A stretch of DNA of 64,000 nt, taken from JASLCR01 sp964384345 (lineage in GTDB: Bacteria; Patescibacteriota; Saccharimonadia; Saccharimonadales; Saccharimonadaceae). The notes beneath the pieces were generated by a model. The model made no database searches, was not told the DNA's origin, and worked only from the letters and a program-made list of their open reading frames with translations. The stretch lies in contig CAYLKD010000002.1 of NCBI GenBank assembly GCA_964384345.1, positions 48,890 to 112,889 on the forward strand, given 5' to 3'. This document shows, piece after piece, positions 50,458 through 58,637 of the stretch (position 1 is the first letter of the stretch; each line of letters opens with the position of its first letter). A program made the position numbers and the translations under genes.

Positions 50458-52077
50458 ATGGATGAGAATAAAATACAAGCACAGCGTCGTCAGCATGATG
50501 AGGAAGCGACAAAGCAGCGCGCGGCCATTCTGGGCGTGTCATACCTTGATACGAGGCAGCTGGAAAACGAGCTGCCGCTTGTCAGTGATACGCTGAGTGT
50601 TGCTGATATGTACCGGACATACGTCGTGCCGCTTCGCGGACCTATTGATGGCTCGCCGTACGAATTTGGTATAACCACTCAGACCCCACAATCAGTGCTT
50701 CGAGAAATGACTCAAAACTACAATGATAATGGCAACAATATCCATTTTTCAATGATCAGTGGCTCTGGCTTTAAAGCTTTCATGCAGCGATACGACCCAC
50801 CAAAAAAAGTCATTTACGATGATATTAAAATCGGCGGTGCAGGTGATAGCGACACGATTACGGAGGTAAGTAAGACACTCAACGCTGTTGGCACAGATCA
50901 AGTATTTGATTTTCTCATAGATCAAGCAGACTTACTCGGCGCAAGCGATATTCATATTGAAAATCAGCGGACCTACATTCGTATACGTATGCGTATTGAT
51001 GGAGCACTTCATCAGGTCGCGGAGCTTGAAAAAGATCGCTATAGGGTCATCATGGGCGCACTTGGATCTCGTGCAAATATTTCAGTTGCAGCAACAGATC
51101 CACAATCGGGACATATGCAAAAGGATATTACTCGAGATGGGGCAACACACCTGTTGAACCTTCGTGTTGAAACTGTACCGACCATGTATGGCCAAGACGC
51201 GGTGTTACGATTATTTAATTTCGATGAGAGTCTCTTGCAGCTTGATCATTTATCGCTTTCAGAAAAAGAGCGCACTAAGATCGATGAGATCATCAGTCAC
51301 CCACGGGGGCTGGTACTTATGGTTGGTCCAACCGGCTCCGGTAAATCAACAACACTGTATAGTATGCTCAATGCACTCAATACATCTGACAGAAAATTAA
51401 TCACGCTCGAAGACCCAATTGAGTATGGCTTGACTGGTATATCTCAAATTCCGATCGACACGACTGGCGGCAAAAGCTTTGCTGATGGTTTGCGCAGTGT
51501 GCTGCGTCTCGATCCTGATGTCGTGATGGTTGGAGAGATTCGCGACGCTGATACCGCGCGAACAGCTATTCAAGCGTCGATTACGGGACACCTCGTCCTC
51601 TCGTCGTTTCATGCAAATTCAACAGCCGCAGCCTTTAGCCGCATGATCGACCTTATTGGTCAAAATCCGATCTTTAGCTCGGCGATTCGACTTGTCATAG
51701 CGCAGCGCCTCGTTCGCAAGCTTGTCGACGAAACGAAACAAGAGTACGAGCCAGATGAAGCAACGCGTAAATGGGTCAATGACGTACTGCAAGGAATTCC
51801 TTCCGAGGAGCTACCAGATCTTGACACGTTCAAGCTGTGGAAGCCAGTTCCTTCTGAAGCTGCCCCATTCGGCTACAAAGGCCGTATGGTTATCATGGAG
51901 CAAATGGTCATCGACGAAGAAATCCAAAAATTCATCCGTGGTGATGCCGAAGATATTCATACTGAGTCAATAGAAAAAGCAGCCAAGGCTGGCGGAATGC
52001 ATACACTCCTGCAAGTCGGGGTGCTAGCAGCACTGCGCGGTGAAACAACGCTCGAGGAAGTGAACCGTGTCATTTAG
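50458..52077 (+). CDS. Type IV pilus/type II secretion assembly ATPase (PilB/GspE family)
   Basis: The open frame starts further upstream, but I choose ATG 50458 because the -10 box lies just before it. The 539-residue ATPase has an N-terminal PilB/T2SSE region (about 1-150), then DLLGASDIHIENQRTYIRIR, Walker A GPTGSGKSTTLYS, the Asp box LEDPIEYGLTGISQIPI and Walker B VMVGEIRDADTARTAIQ with HLVLSSFHAN. The four-cysteine zinc motif of many PilB proteins is absent. It would drive assembly of a type IV pilus, which Saccharibacteria are known to use. No other pilus gene is next to it. Confidence 0.92.
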   Translation: MDENKIQAQRRQHDEEATKQRAAILGVSYLDTRQLENELPLVSDTLSVADMYRTYVVPLRGPIDGSPYEFGITTQTPQSVLREMTQNYNDNGNNIHFSMISGSGFKAFMQRYDPPKKVIYDDIKIGGAGDSDTITEVSKTLNAVGTDQVFDFLIDQADLLGASDIHIENQRTYIRIRMRIDGALHQVAELEKDRYRVIMGALGSRANISVAATDPQSGHMQKDITRDGATHLLNLRVETVPTMYGQDAVLRLFNFDESLLQLDHLSLSEKERTKIDEIISHPRGLVLMVGPTGSGKSTTLYSMLNALNTSDRKLITLEDPIEYGLTGISQIPIDTTGGKSFADGLRSVLRLDPDVVMVGEIRDADTARTAIQASITGHLVLSSFHANSTAAAFSRMIDLIGQNPIFSSAIRLVIAQRLVRKLVDETKQEYEPDEATRKWVNDVLQGIPSEELPDLDTFKLWKPVPSEAAPFGYKGRMVIMEQMVIDEEIQKFIRGDAEDIHTESIEKAAKAGGMHTLLQVGVLAALRGETTLEEVNRVI

Positions 52078-52099
52078 ATTCCCGCAGCTAAGTTAGCTT

Positions 52100-53233
52100 T
52101 TAGCAGATAACTTTTGCAATCGCTGGCACAAGCCGTTCGTCAAATACACTTGGAATGATGTTGTCGGCAGTCGGCATCTCGACGAAACTTGCAATGACTT
52201 TGGCTGCGGCGATTTTGTGTTCGTCAGTAATGGCAGAAACCTTATTATCAAGCGCGCCTCGAAAGATACCTGGGAATACCAAAGCATTATTAACTTGATT
52301 TGCAAAGTCGCTGCGACCTGTTGCTACTACCGCTGCTCCAGCAGCTTTCGCTTCATCGGGCATTATTTCTGGTGTTGGATTGGCAAGTGCAAATATGATC
52401 GGCTGATTCGCCATTGTTTTGACCATAGATTGTGTCAATACTCCTGGTTTTGATACGCCGATGAATATATCTGCATCAACAATCGCATTTTCGAGTGAGC
52501 CGGAACCTGATCCGTCTATGAACGGTAAAAGCGCTTGCTTTTCGCTATTAAGATCATTTCGTGATTCACATATAATGCCCTTTGAATCAACCGCTACAAG
52601 TGATCCGACACCGTACTTATGTAGTAGTTTAATGATTGCAGTTCCAGCAGCGCCTGCCCCAATTGTGACGATTTTGCAATCAGCTAGCTCTTTTTTGGTG
52701 ACTTTCATGGCATTGATAAGACCTGCAAGTACGACGACCGCCGTGCCGTGTTGATCATCGTGAAATACCGGGATGTCGAGTTCGGCTTTAAGACGCTCTT
52801 CGACATCAAAGCATTTAGGTGCCGATATATCTTCGAGGTTGATGGCGCCAAAACTTGGTGCGATGGCTTTGACAACCGACACGATTTCATCGGCTGTATG
52901 GACATCGAGAATAATTGGAATGCTATCTATGTCTGCAAAGTGTTTAAAAAGAAGGGATTTTCCTTCCATGACTGGCATGCTGCCTTTAGGACCAATATCA
53001 CCAAGTCCGAGTACTGCAGAGCCGTCGGAGATTACGGCTACGAGATTATTTGTCCATGTGTATGTCGGCAGTAGCGTAGGGTCGTCGGCGATTGCTTTTG
53101 AAACTGCCGCAACACCTGGCGTATAGTACGCACTCAGTTTTTCTCGATCAAGCTGGGAATCATCTCGGAGCTTAGTGGTAATTTTGCCTTTGTACTGTGC
53201 GTGGAGTGATAGTGCAAGTTCATCGTAATTCAT
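52100..53233 (-). CDS. Malic enzyme (NAD(P)-dependent, short bacterial type)
   Basis: The 377-residue enzyme decarboxylates malate to pyruvate with reduction of NAD(P). Visible motifs: LSAYYTPGVAAVSKAI with the catalytic Tyr, VISDGSAVLGLGDIGPKGSMPVMEGK, NLEDISAPKCFDVE with metal ligands, FHDDQHGTAVVVLAG, and the nucleotide motif IVTIGAGAAGTAIIKLL. It is the short form without the phosphotransacetylase domain. It provides pyruvate and reducing equivalents, and is a notable isolated C4 enzyme in a genome of this type. Confidence 0.94.
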   Translation of the reverse strand: MNYDELALSLHAQYKGKITTKLRDDSQLDREKLSAYYTPGVAAVSKAIADDPTLLPTYTWTNNLVAVISDGSAVLGLGDIGPKGSMPVMEGKSLLFKHFADIDSIPIILDVHTADEIVSVVKAIAPSFGAINLEDISAPKCFDVEERLKAELDIPVFHDDQHGTAVVVLAGLINAMKVTKKELADCKIVTIGAGAAGTAIIKLLHKYGVGSLVAVDSKGIICESRNDLNSEKQALLPFIDGSGSGSLENAIVDADIFIGVSKPGVLTQSMVKTMANQPIIFALANPTPEIMPDEAKAAGAAVVATGRSDFANQVNNALVFPGIFRGALDNKVSAITDEHKIAAAKVIASFVEMPTADNIIPSVFDERLVPAIAKVIC

Positions 53234-53239
53234 AGTAGT

Positions 53240-53245
53240 AGTATA
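53240..53245 (-). promoter_or_regulatory. -10 box, leaderless malic enzyme start
   Basis: On the minus strand TATACT ends 6 nt before ATG at 53233. It is part of the palindrome AGTATACT. Confidence 0.6.
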
Positions 53246-53281
53246 CTACCTGAAGCCTACGATAGATATTGTGGCGACCTC

Positions 53282-53310
53282 TTTTCAAATCCCTCTATCT
53301 CTGCTATAAT
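53282..53310 (+). promoter_or_regulatory. Promoter of rplS
   Basis: TTTTCA (53282-53287), a 17 nt spacer and TATAAT (53305-53310), followed by a leader of about 30 nt with AGAGAG before the ATG. Confidence 0.6.
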
Positions 53311-53349
53311 TTGATACTGACTGTAAATAAAATGTAAGAAGAGAGAATT

Positions 53350-53877
53350 ATGAGTTTTGCACTAATTCAAAAAGTTAATGATGAGCAGAAAAAATCAGCC
53401 GTCGTTGACGCCCGCAGCGGTGACACAGTTCGTGTCCACCAACAAATCAAGGAAGGCGCCAAAGAGCGTGTTCAAATTTTTGAAGGCGTCGTGATCCGTA
53501 CTGACAATAAAAATTCACACACCAGCCGAATCACGGTTCGTAAAGTAGCCAGCGGTATCGGTGTTGAAAAAAGTTTCTTGGTCCATAGTCCTCTCGTTTT
53601 GAAAATTGAAGTAGTTCGACGCGCCAAAGTTCGCCGTAACTACCTCAGCTTCCTCAGAAATCGAGCTGGTAAGAGCGCCCGCCTTACAGCTGTTAATTTT
53701 GACCGTGAAGGTATCAACAACATTCATGATGCAGAAGCTGAAGCTGTCGAAGCAAAGCTACATGAAGAGACGGTAAAAGCAGCTGAAGCTGAAGCCGAGA
53801 AAAAAGCTGAAGCAGACAAAGAACTTGAAGCAAAACAAGCAAGTGTCGAAGCAGCGCACAACGCTACAAAAGCATAA
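53350..53877 (+). CDS. rplS: Ribosomal protein L19 with an Ala/Glu/Lys-rich C-terminal extension
   Basis: Residues 1-120 are normal bL19: SGDTVRVHQQIKEGAKERVQ, FEGVVIR, GIGVEKSFLVHSP and RAKVRRNYLSFLR. L19 sits at the 30S/50S interface. The usual protein is about 115-120 aa, but this one has about 55 more residues of repeated AEAEA/KAEA character, predicted as a single charged helix reaching from the ribosome. An intrinsic terminator follows. Confidence 0.95.
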   Translation: MSFALIQKVNDEQKKSAVVDARSGDTVRVHQQIKEGAKERVQIFEGVVIRTDNKNSHTSRITVRKVASGIGVEKSFLVHSPLVLKIEVVRRAKVRRNYLSFLRNRAGKSARLTAVNFDREGINNIHDAEAEAVEAKLHEETVKAAEAEAEKKAEADKELEAKQASVEAAHNATKA

Positions 53878-53900
53878 CATTGCTGCCTAGCACTATTAAT

Positions 53901-53927
53901 CCCGCCACACCTCGTGGCGGGTTTTTT
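53901..53927 (+). terminator. Intrinsic terminator of rplS
   Basis: CCCGCCAC (53901-53908) pairs with GTGGCGGG (53914-53921) around ACCTC, followed by six T. The next gene's -10 box starts at 53930. Confidence 0.9.
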
Positions 53928-53929
53928 GA

Positions 53930-53935
53930 TATAGT
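53930..53935 (+). promoter_or_regulatory. -10 box, leaderless start directly after the rplS terminator
   Basis: TATAGT ends 7 nt before ATG at 53943 and starts 3 nt after the T-run. Confidence 0.5.
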
Positions 53936-53942
53936 AAAGACT

Positions 53943-54419
53943 ATGCATTTGTATTTGCTGAACGCTATCATCGTGCCTTTTTGTGTATTTGCGGCGTCGA
54001 AGCGATATCTCTTCTGGCGTCCACTTGAGCCAAGTGTTCGCTGGCGACTCTATGTGGCGGTAATATTGTTTTTTATATCATGGTTTTTACCCTCTTTTTT
54101 AATTGATGGAAAAGATACGTCTTTTACGACGCATTTTGTCGGTGGGGGAATGTTTGTCGCATTTTTATGGTGGTATATCGAAGGAAGCTGTGGGCTGCAT
54201 TGGCTATGGTATTGGCGAATGGCAGCTGTGTACGCAGTTGTATCTGCACTCGGCAATGTCAATGAATTATTTGAACTTGTACTGGTGCGAGCTCATGTAG
54301 CGAGCATTTTAATCACTGATACGAGTTGGGACATTTTGGCAAATACGCTGGGCTCACTCAGTATGTATGCATTACTGCTGTACGTCGAACACATGCACAG
54401 AGCGAAAAAGTTGCAATGA
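53943..54419 (+). CDS. Hypothetical membrane protein, VanZ/DUF2238-like
   Basis: I use the ATG at 53943; a longer frame from a TTG at 53880 would run through the rplS terminator. The 158-residue protein has four or five membrane helices and the C-terminal segment NELFELVLVRAH and DTSWDILANTLGSLSMYALL. A WDILANTLG motif after an acidic residue resembles VanZ or DUF2238 proteins. Function unknown. It overlaps rnhB by ATGA. Confidence 0.75.
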   Translation: MHLYLLNAIIVPFCVFAASKRYLFWRPLEPSVRWRLYVAVILFFISWFLPSFLIDGKDTSFTTHFVGGGMFVAFLWWYIEGSCGLHWLWYWRMAAVYAVVSALGNVNELFELVLVRAHVASILITDTSWDILANTLGSLSMYALLLYVEHMHRAKKLQ

Positions 54420-55339
54420 TACTTGGAATTGATGAAGTCGGACGCGGACCTTGGGCTGGACCACTTGTTGTCGGTGCCGTTGTGCTGAATACTGCCGTCA
54501 TTGATGGGCTGACAGATAGTAAAAAATTGTCTGCAAAGCAGCGCACTATTTTAGCGCAGCATATTGTAGAATCAGAAGCAGCAATCGGCCTAGGTTGGGT
54601 GCATGCTGATGAACTCGATCGGATAGGGATGAGCGCAAGCCTCATTGAGGCCACGAAACGTGCCGTACGCCAAATACATACGCCATATAACGAAATAGTC
54701 ATTGATGGAACGGTGAATTTTTTATCTGGAACGCCGCTTGGTAGTTATGTGACGACGCTCAAGAAAGCTGATTTACTTATTCCAGCTGTGAGTGCAGCAA
54801 GTATCGTTGCAAAAGTTGCTCGAGACGAATATATGTCACAAATGGATACAGTGTTTCCTGGCTACGGTTTCACTGCGCACGCTGGCTATGGCACTCAGAA
54901 GCACCGCGACGCTATCACAGAGCTAGGTCTGACGCCGCTTCATCGACAAAGTTTCAAGCCGCTCCAATCATTAAAGAAGCCTAGCACTACTATTTCTACC
55001 AAAGCCCGTGGAGACATGGGAGAAGACGTGGCGTCGGCTTGGCTGGAGAAGCAGGGCTGTACTATTGTTGATCGTAATTGGAAAACCCGAATGTGTGAAA
55101 TCGATATTGTTGCTAAAGATACCGGCAATACAATCTTGTTCGTAGAAGTAAAACACCGTCAAGAGTCCTCACGTGGAGGAGGCATAGCGGCGATTACAGC
55201 CAAGAAGCAACGACAAATGCTGTTTGCCGCTCGTATGTACTTACATTATCACCATATGGATGATGCGCATGCTCGGCTCGCTGTGCTCACGACCAGTGGA
55301 GATCCAAGCACGTATGAATCCTTTTTACTGATCGACTAA
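54416..55339 (+). CDS. rnhB: Fusion of ribonuclease HII and a YraN/UPF0102 nuclease-like domain
   Basis: The open frame extends upstream; the RNase HII start is at ATG 54416 (MILGIDEVGRGPWAGPLVVG), overlapping the previous stop. Residues 1-185 are RNase HII with the acidic residues Asp6, Glu7, Asp97 and Asp119 and the AASIVAKVARD segment. After a linker of about 12 residues, 199-307 match YraN/UPF0102: GDMGEDVASAWLEKQGC, NWKTRMCEIDIVA (E228-x-D230) and LFVEVKHRQ (E244-x-K246), a PD-(D/E)xK-type core. The two genes are usually separate neighbours. RNase HII removes ribonucleotides from DNA; the nuclease role of YraN is poorly known. Confidence 0.93.
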   Translation: MILGIDEVGRGPWAGPLVVGAVVLNTAVIDGLTDSKKLSAKQRTILAQHIVESEAAIGLGWVHADELDRIGMSASLIEATKRAVRQIHTPYNEIVIDGTVNFLSGTPLGSYVTTLKKADLLIPAVSAASIVAKVARDEYMSQMDTVFPGYGFTAHAGYGTQKHRDAITELGLTPLHRQSFKPLQSLKKPSTTISTKARGDMGEDVASAWLEKQGCTIVDRNWKTRMCEIDIVAKDTGNTILFVEVKHRQESSRGGGIAAITAKKQRQMLFAARMYLHYHHMDDAHARLAVLTTSGDPSTYESFLLID

Positions 55340-57823
55340 TGCCGCAACAACAGCTTGTGTATCTCGTTCCAAAAGCGTTATTCGGGCGGTGATCTCGCTG
55401 ATAGCGAGCGCGATAGTCCGTTGTAATGCCGGCTCGCTTTGCATAGGCTCAAAGAATGCTGTAAATTCATTCAGCTGCGTGCGACTAGTGATTGCCGCTG
55501 CGCCGTAGCGAACGAAGTCATCGTAACTTTTATCCCCACCGTAGGTACGCTTGACCCAGACCCAATTGTTTTTGAGCCATAGCCACGCGATGTCACGGGT
55601 GTATCGATTGCGTGCCAAATAAGCAAACCATCTAAACGTATCTTGTTGGCGTATAATCTGTGGATCTTTACAGGCATCCAGCAAACGTTGAGCTACTGTA
55701 GTGTCTTGAGTGGCTGTCATAGCTACCGCAAGATCTTGTTGCAAATCTGAAGATGTCGTTTTGCAGTACAGTGCTAGCATGTCGTCGACGACGGAAGGTT
55801 CTCCATATCGGACGGCACTACTCAAAATAAGTGAACGTGTTTCTGGCGCAAGACTCGTGACGGAATCTATAGAGTAACGGTTAGACGCTTCTTGCAGTAA
55901 CGTTTCACGCTCGCTGTAGAGCATAAGACCTAAAATCGTTGAACGTAGCTTGGTATCGGTTTCTGTCTCATCACTTGATTCGTCCCAGCCGAGTCTTTCA
56001 AATTGCAGCTCTGCGATGGTGCCAGCGAGCGAACGCAGTGCCGCTTCGGCCGGTTGACTTTTCTCGACAAATTTCTTCAATTCACCGATCGTCAGTCCGA
56101 TGATATCCCACACGCTTTCAATACTTTCAAATCGATACGCACTAATGAGCGGCAATAGAGAAGCGCTCGAAATTCGTCCAGCACGCGCAAGCAATGTTCG
56201 TTCGTGCAGTATTTGGAGTCGTTGAACAACCGATAATTTGTCCAGTTGAGCCAAAATTGCTTCCATATGAAGCTCAGAATATTCGGTAATAAAATGCGCG
56301 CTGTCAGTAATGTTAAGTAAAGTTGTTGATAGATCGACATCTACTCGCAGGCTAGGTGCATCAAGAAGCGCAGGAACGGCATCATTTGACGCCTCGAGCG
56401 GCACTGGCCATACGCGTGTAGCATCGGTGTGTTCACCTATAAAGAACTGTGTCTGGCTAATAACGCCGTCGTTCATTGTGACCACAGGGTAACCAGGTTG
56501 CGATATCCACGCATTCATGAGTGATTTGATGTCTTTGCCACTTGCATCAGAAAGCTTCGTCCACAGATCGTCAGCTTCAGTGTTTTTATAGGCGAATTCT
56601 GCAAAATATTCTGACAAACCTTTTTGGAAGGCATCGTTGCCAACATACACCTGAAGCATACGCATGAGGCGCGCTCCCTTTGCATAAACAATAGCACCAT
56701 CAAATAAGCTACTGATCTCATCCGGATGCTGTACTTCTACTTGCACGGATTGTACTCCGTCCACAGCGTCCCGCCTCAAGGCCATTACTGACTCATTTGC
56801 AGCGAAGTCGAGCCAAACATTCCAGCTAGGCTCAAGGGCATCGATAGCAATGTATTCCATCAGTGTCGCAAAACTCTCATTAAGCCAAAGATCATTCCAC
56901 CATTTCATGGTGACAAGGTTGCCAAACCACTGATGGGAAAGTTCGTGCGCTATCACTGTCGCGATATAGTGCTTACTTGAGACACTTGATACGTTCGGAT
57001 CGGCAAGTAGTGCGATTTCACGGTAGGTAATCAAACCCCAGTTTTCCATTGCTCCAGAAGAAAAGTCTGGAAGAGCGACGTGATCTGACTTTGGTAGAGG
57101 ATACGGAATGCCAAAAAAATCATCAAAAAAGTCTATGGTGCGAGTTGCGATATTAAGGGCGAACGACAAGGTTGCTGGAGCTTGGGCGGGCGTCGCCCAT
57201 ATATTCACCTCAACGCCACTAGCAGTGGTGGCAGATGTACTATGAAGCTCTCCTATGACCCAGGCTAATAGGTAACTGCTCATACGCGGCGTTCGGGCAA
57301 ATCGAGTCACTAAAACGTCATGTTCATTCTGCTGAAATTCGATTGGCATATTTGCGAGTACAGTTACAGACTGCTCGGTCGTGAGGGTTACGTCAAAGGT
57401 GGCTTTTGCCTCCGGCTCGTCAACGCACGGGAAGGCTTCGCGCGCATGATGACTTTCAAACTGCGTGGCTATGAGTTCCTTTTTGGTACCCTCATGTTCG
57501 AAATAGCATGGGTAAATGCCATGCATTTGGTCGGTGATGATACCGCTATAGCTAATCACAGCCGTTATACTTCCACTTGGTATGCCGGCTCCAATAAGGC
57601 GTAGTTCATCATTGTCGCCAGCTTCCCAGCTGACCGATGATCCGTTTACACTGGCGGAAATAATAGTAAGATCTTTGGCATGGAGTGACATCGTGCCGGC
57701 TTGATGAGATAATCCCTGGATAGTAATTATCCCATGGAACTTCCGAGCTTCTCGCTGAATAGTTAATGATAATTCATACGCTGCTGGCGTAAAGGAGTGA
57801 ATAAGGCGGGGTACTGTTTGCAT
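55325..57823 (-). CDS. M1-family aminopeptidase
   Basis: I choose ATG at 57823, 7 nt after a TACAAT -10 box, rather than the in-frame ATG at 57832. The 832-residue metallopeptidase has the exopeptidase motif GAMENWG (257-263), the zinc site HELSH (293-297) with the third ligand Glu316 in LNESFATL, and a large C-terminal helical ERAP1-like domain. There is no signal peptide, so it is cytosolic. It frees N-terminal residues from imported peptides, useful in an amino-acid auxotroph. Its 3' end overlaps rnhB by 15 nt on the other strand. Confidence 0.94.
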   Translation of the reverse strand: MQTVPRLIHSFTPAAYELSLTIQREARKFHGIITIQGLSHQAGTMSLHAKDLTIISASVNGSSVSWEAGDNDELRLIGAGIPSGSITAVISYSGIITDQMHGIYPCYFEHEGTKKELIATQFESHHAREAFPCVDEPEAKATFDVTLTTEQSVTVLANMPIEFQQNEHDVLVTRFARTPRMSSYLLAWVIGELHSTSATTASGVEVNIWATPAQAPATLSFALNIATRTIDFFDDFFGIPYPLPKSDHVALPDFSSGAMENWGLITYREIALLADPNVSSVSSKHYIATVIAHELSHQWFGNLVTMKWWNDLWLNESFATLMEYIAIDALEPSWNVWLDFAANESVMALRRDAVDGVQSVQVEVQHPDEISSLFDGAIVYAKGARLMRMLQVYVGNDAFQKGLSEYFAEFAYKNTEADDLWTKLSDASGKDIKSLMNAWISQPGYPVVTMNDGVISQTQFFIGEHTDATRVWPVPLEASNDAVPALLDAPSLRVDVDLSTTLLNITDSAHFITEYSELHMEAILAQLDKLSVVQRLQILHERTLLARAGRISSASLLPLISAYRFESIESVWDIIGLTIGELKKFVEKSQPAEAALRSLAGTIAELQFERLGWDESSDETETDTKLRSTILGLMLYSERETLLQEASNRYSIDSVTSLAPETRSLILSSAVRYGEPSVVDDMLALYCKTTSSDLQQDLAVAMTATQDTTVAQRLLDACKDPQIIRQQDTFRWFAYLARNRYTRDIAWLWLKNNWVWVKRTYGGDKSYDDFVRYGAAAITSRTQLNEFTAFFEPMQSEPALQRTIALAISEITARITLLERDTQAVVAALVDQ

Positions 57824-57830
57824 ATATTCC

Positions 57831-57836
57831 ATTGTA
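57831..57836 (-). promoter_or_regulatory. -10 box of the M1 aminopeptidase gene
   Basis: On the minus strand TACAAT ends 7 nt before ATG at 57823. It shares bases 57835-57836 with the divergent -10 box. Confidence 0.55.
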
Positions 57837-57840
57837 CTAT
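57835..57840 (+). promoter_or_regulatory. -10 box of the secreted nuclease gene
   Basis: TACTAT ends 6 nt before ATG at 57847. It overlaps the divergent aminopeptidase -10 box, so both promoters cannot be occupied at once. Confidence 0.5.
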
Positions 57841-57846
57841 GGGACT

Positions 57847-58515
57847 ATGACTCGTCGATACCGCATTCGTAGCATAGTAGCTTTGCTTATTGCACTTTTT
57901 TTGATAGCTATACCGGTCAGTCATCAGTCAAAACCGACTCTTCCACTAATTTCCCCAACACCTCCAACGTCTACGGATACGACAAGTCTTCAAAAATTAG
58001 CCAGTTTAAATGTCAAAGGCCGGGCGCCAAAAACTGGCTACGCTCGTTCACAATTTGGCGACGGTTGGAGTATACAAAATGGATGCGATACCCGAAACAG
58101 TATATTAGCTCGTGATCTAAAAAATGTGATCACTAATGATAAATGTCAGGTTGTTTCTGGAGTGCTTCAAGACCCGTATACCGGTAAAACAGTGAAGTTT
58201 ACTCGTGGTCAATCTACTAGTGACGCGGTGCAGATCGATCATGTAGTTGCCTTGTCAAATGCATGGCAAACCGGTGCTCAGTCGTTAACCGTTTCCCAAA
58301 GAGAAGCGCTGGCTAATGATCCCTTAGAACTTCTCGCGGTAGACGGTCCGGCAAATCAGCAGAAATCAGATAAAGATGCCGCAACGTGGCTGCCACCTAA
58401 TAAACCGTTTCGCTGTCAATATGTGCGTCGGCAAATAGATGTCAAAATAAAATATCAATTATGGCTTACAGGTGCAGAAAAAGCCGCTATGGAAAAAGTA
58501 CTGGCAGGTTGCTAA
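57847..58515 (+). CDS. Secreted HNH nuclease (DUF1524/GmrSD C-terminal-like)
   Basis: The 222-residue protein has a basic N-terminus and a membrane/signal helix (VALLIALFLIAIPVS, about 11-25), a Pro/Thr/Ser-rich linker and a DUF1524-type nuclease domain. The HNH core reads VQIDHVVALSNAWQTGA (Asp-His) and then NDPLELLAVDGPANQQKSDK with the Asn and Lys of the motif, ending in RCQYVRRQ and a C-terminal Cys. Secreted DUF1524 nucleases are frequent in Actinobacteria. It probably degrades extracellular nucleic acid for salvage. The upstream TTG at 57832 is rejected as start because it lies in the promoter. Confidence 0.88.
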   Translation: MTRRYRIRSIVALLIALFLIAIPVSHQSKPTLPLISPTPPTSTDTTSLQKLASLNVKGRAPKTGYARSQFGDGWSIQNGCDTRNSILARDLKNVITNDKCQVVSGVLQDPYTGKTVKFTRGQSTSDAVQIDHVVALSNAWQTGAQSLTVSQREALANDPLELLAVDGPANQQKSDKDAATWLPPNKPFRCQYVRRQIDVKIKYQLWLTGAEKAAMEKVLAGC

Positions 58516-58545
58516 GCTGTCAGTCCGACACATGGTTGCGATTAG

Positions 58546-58574
58546 TTGCAAACATGTATATTGTTTGATATAAT
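58546..58574 (+). promoter_or_regulatory. Promoter of nusA
   Basis: TTGCAA (58546-58551), a 17 nt spacer and TATAAT (58569-58574). Transcription is expected to begin near 58581. Confidence 0.7.
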
Positions 58575-58585
58575 TGCATCAGTAC

Positions 58586-58613
58586 ATTCCGGCCGCTACA
58601 GGTCGGAATTTTT
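58586..58613 (+). terminator. Terminator-like hairpin in the nusA leader (possible attenuator)
   Basis: ATTCCGGCC (58586-58594) pairs with GGTCGGAAT (58601-58609), nine pairs including one G-U, and is followed by a T-run to 58613. It starts about 5 nt after the expected transcript start and lies before the nusA ribosome-binding site (AAAGGA). NusA itself promotes such termination, so feedback is plausible; a 5' stabilising hairpin is the alternative. Confidence 0.6.
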
Positions 58614-58637
58614 CGTAAAAGAAAGGATGAATAGTAC

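Noticed and set aside
53880..53942. Upstream TTG start for the VanZ-like membrane protein
   Set aside because: It would put the rplS terminator stem within the coding region; the ATG at 53943 has a -10 box at leaderless distance.
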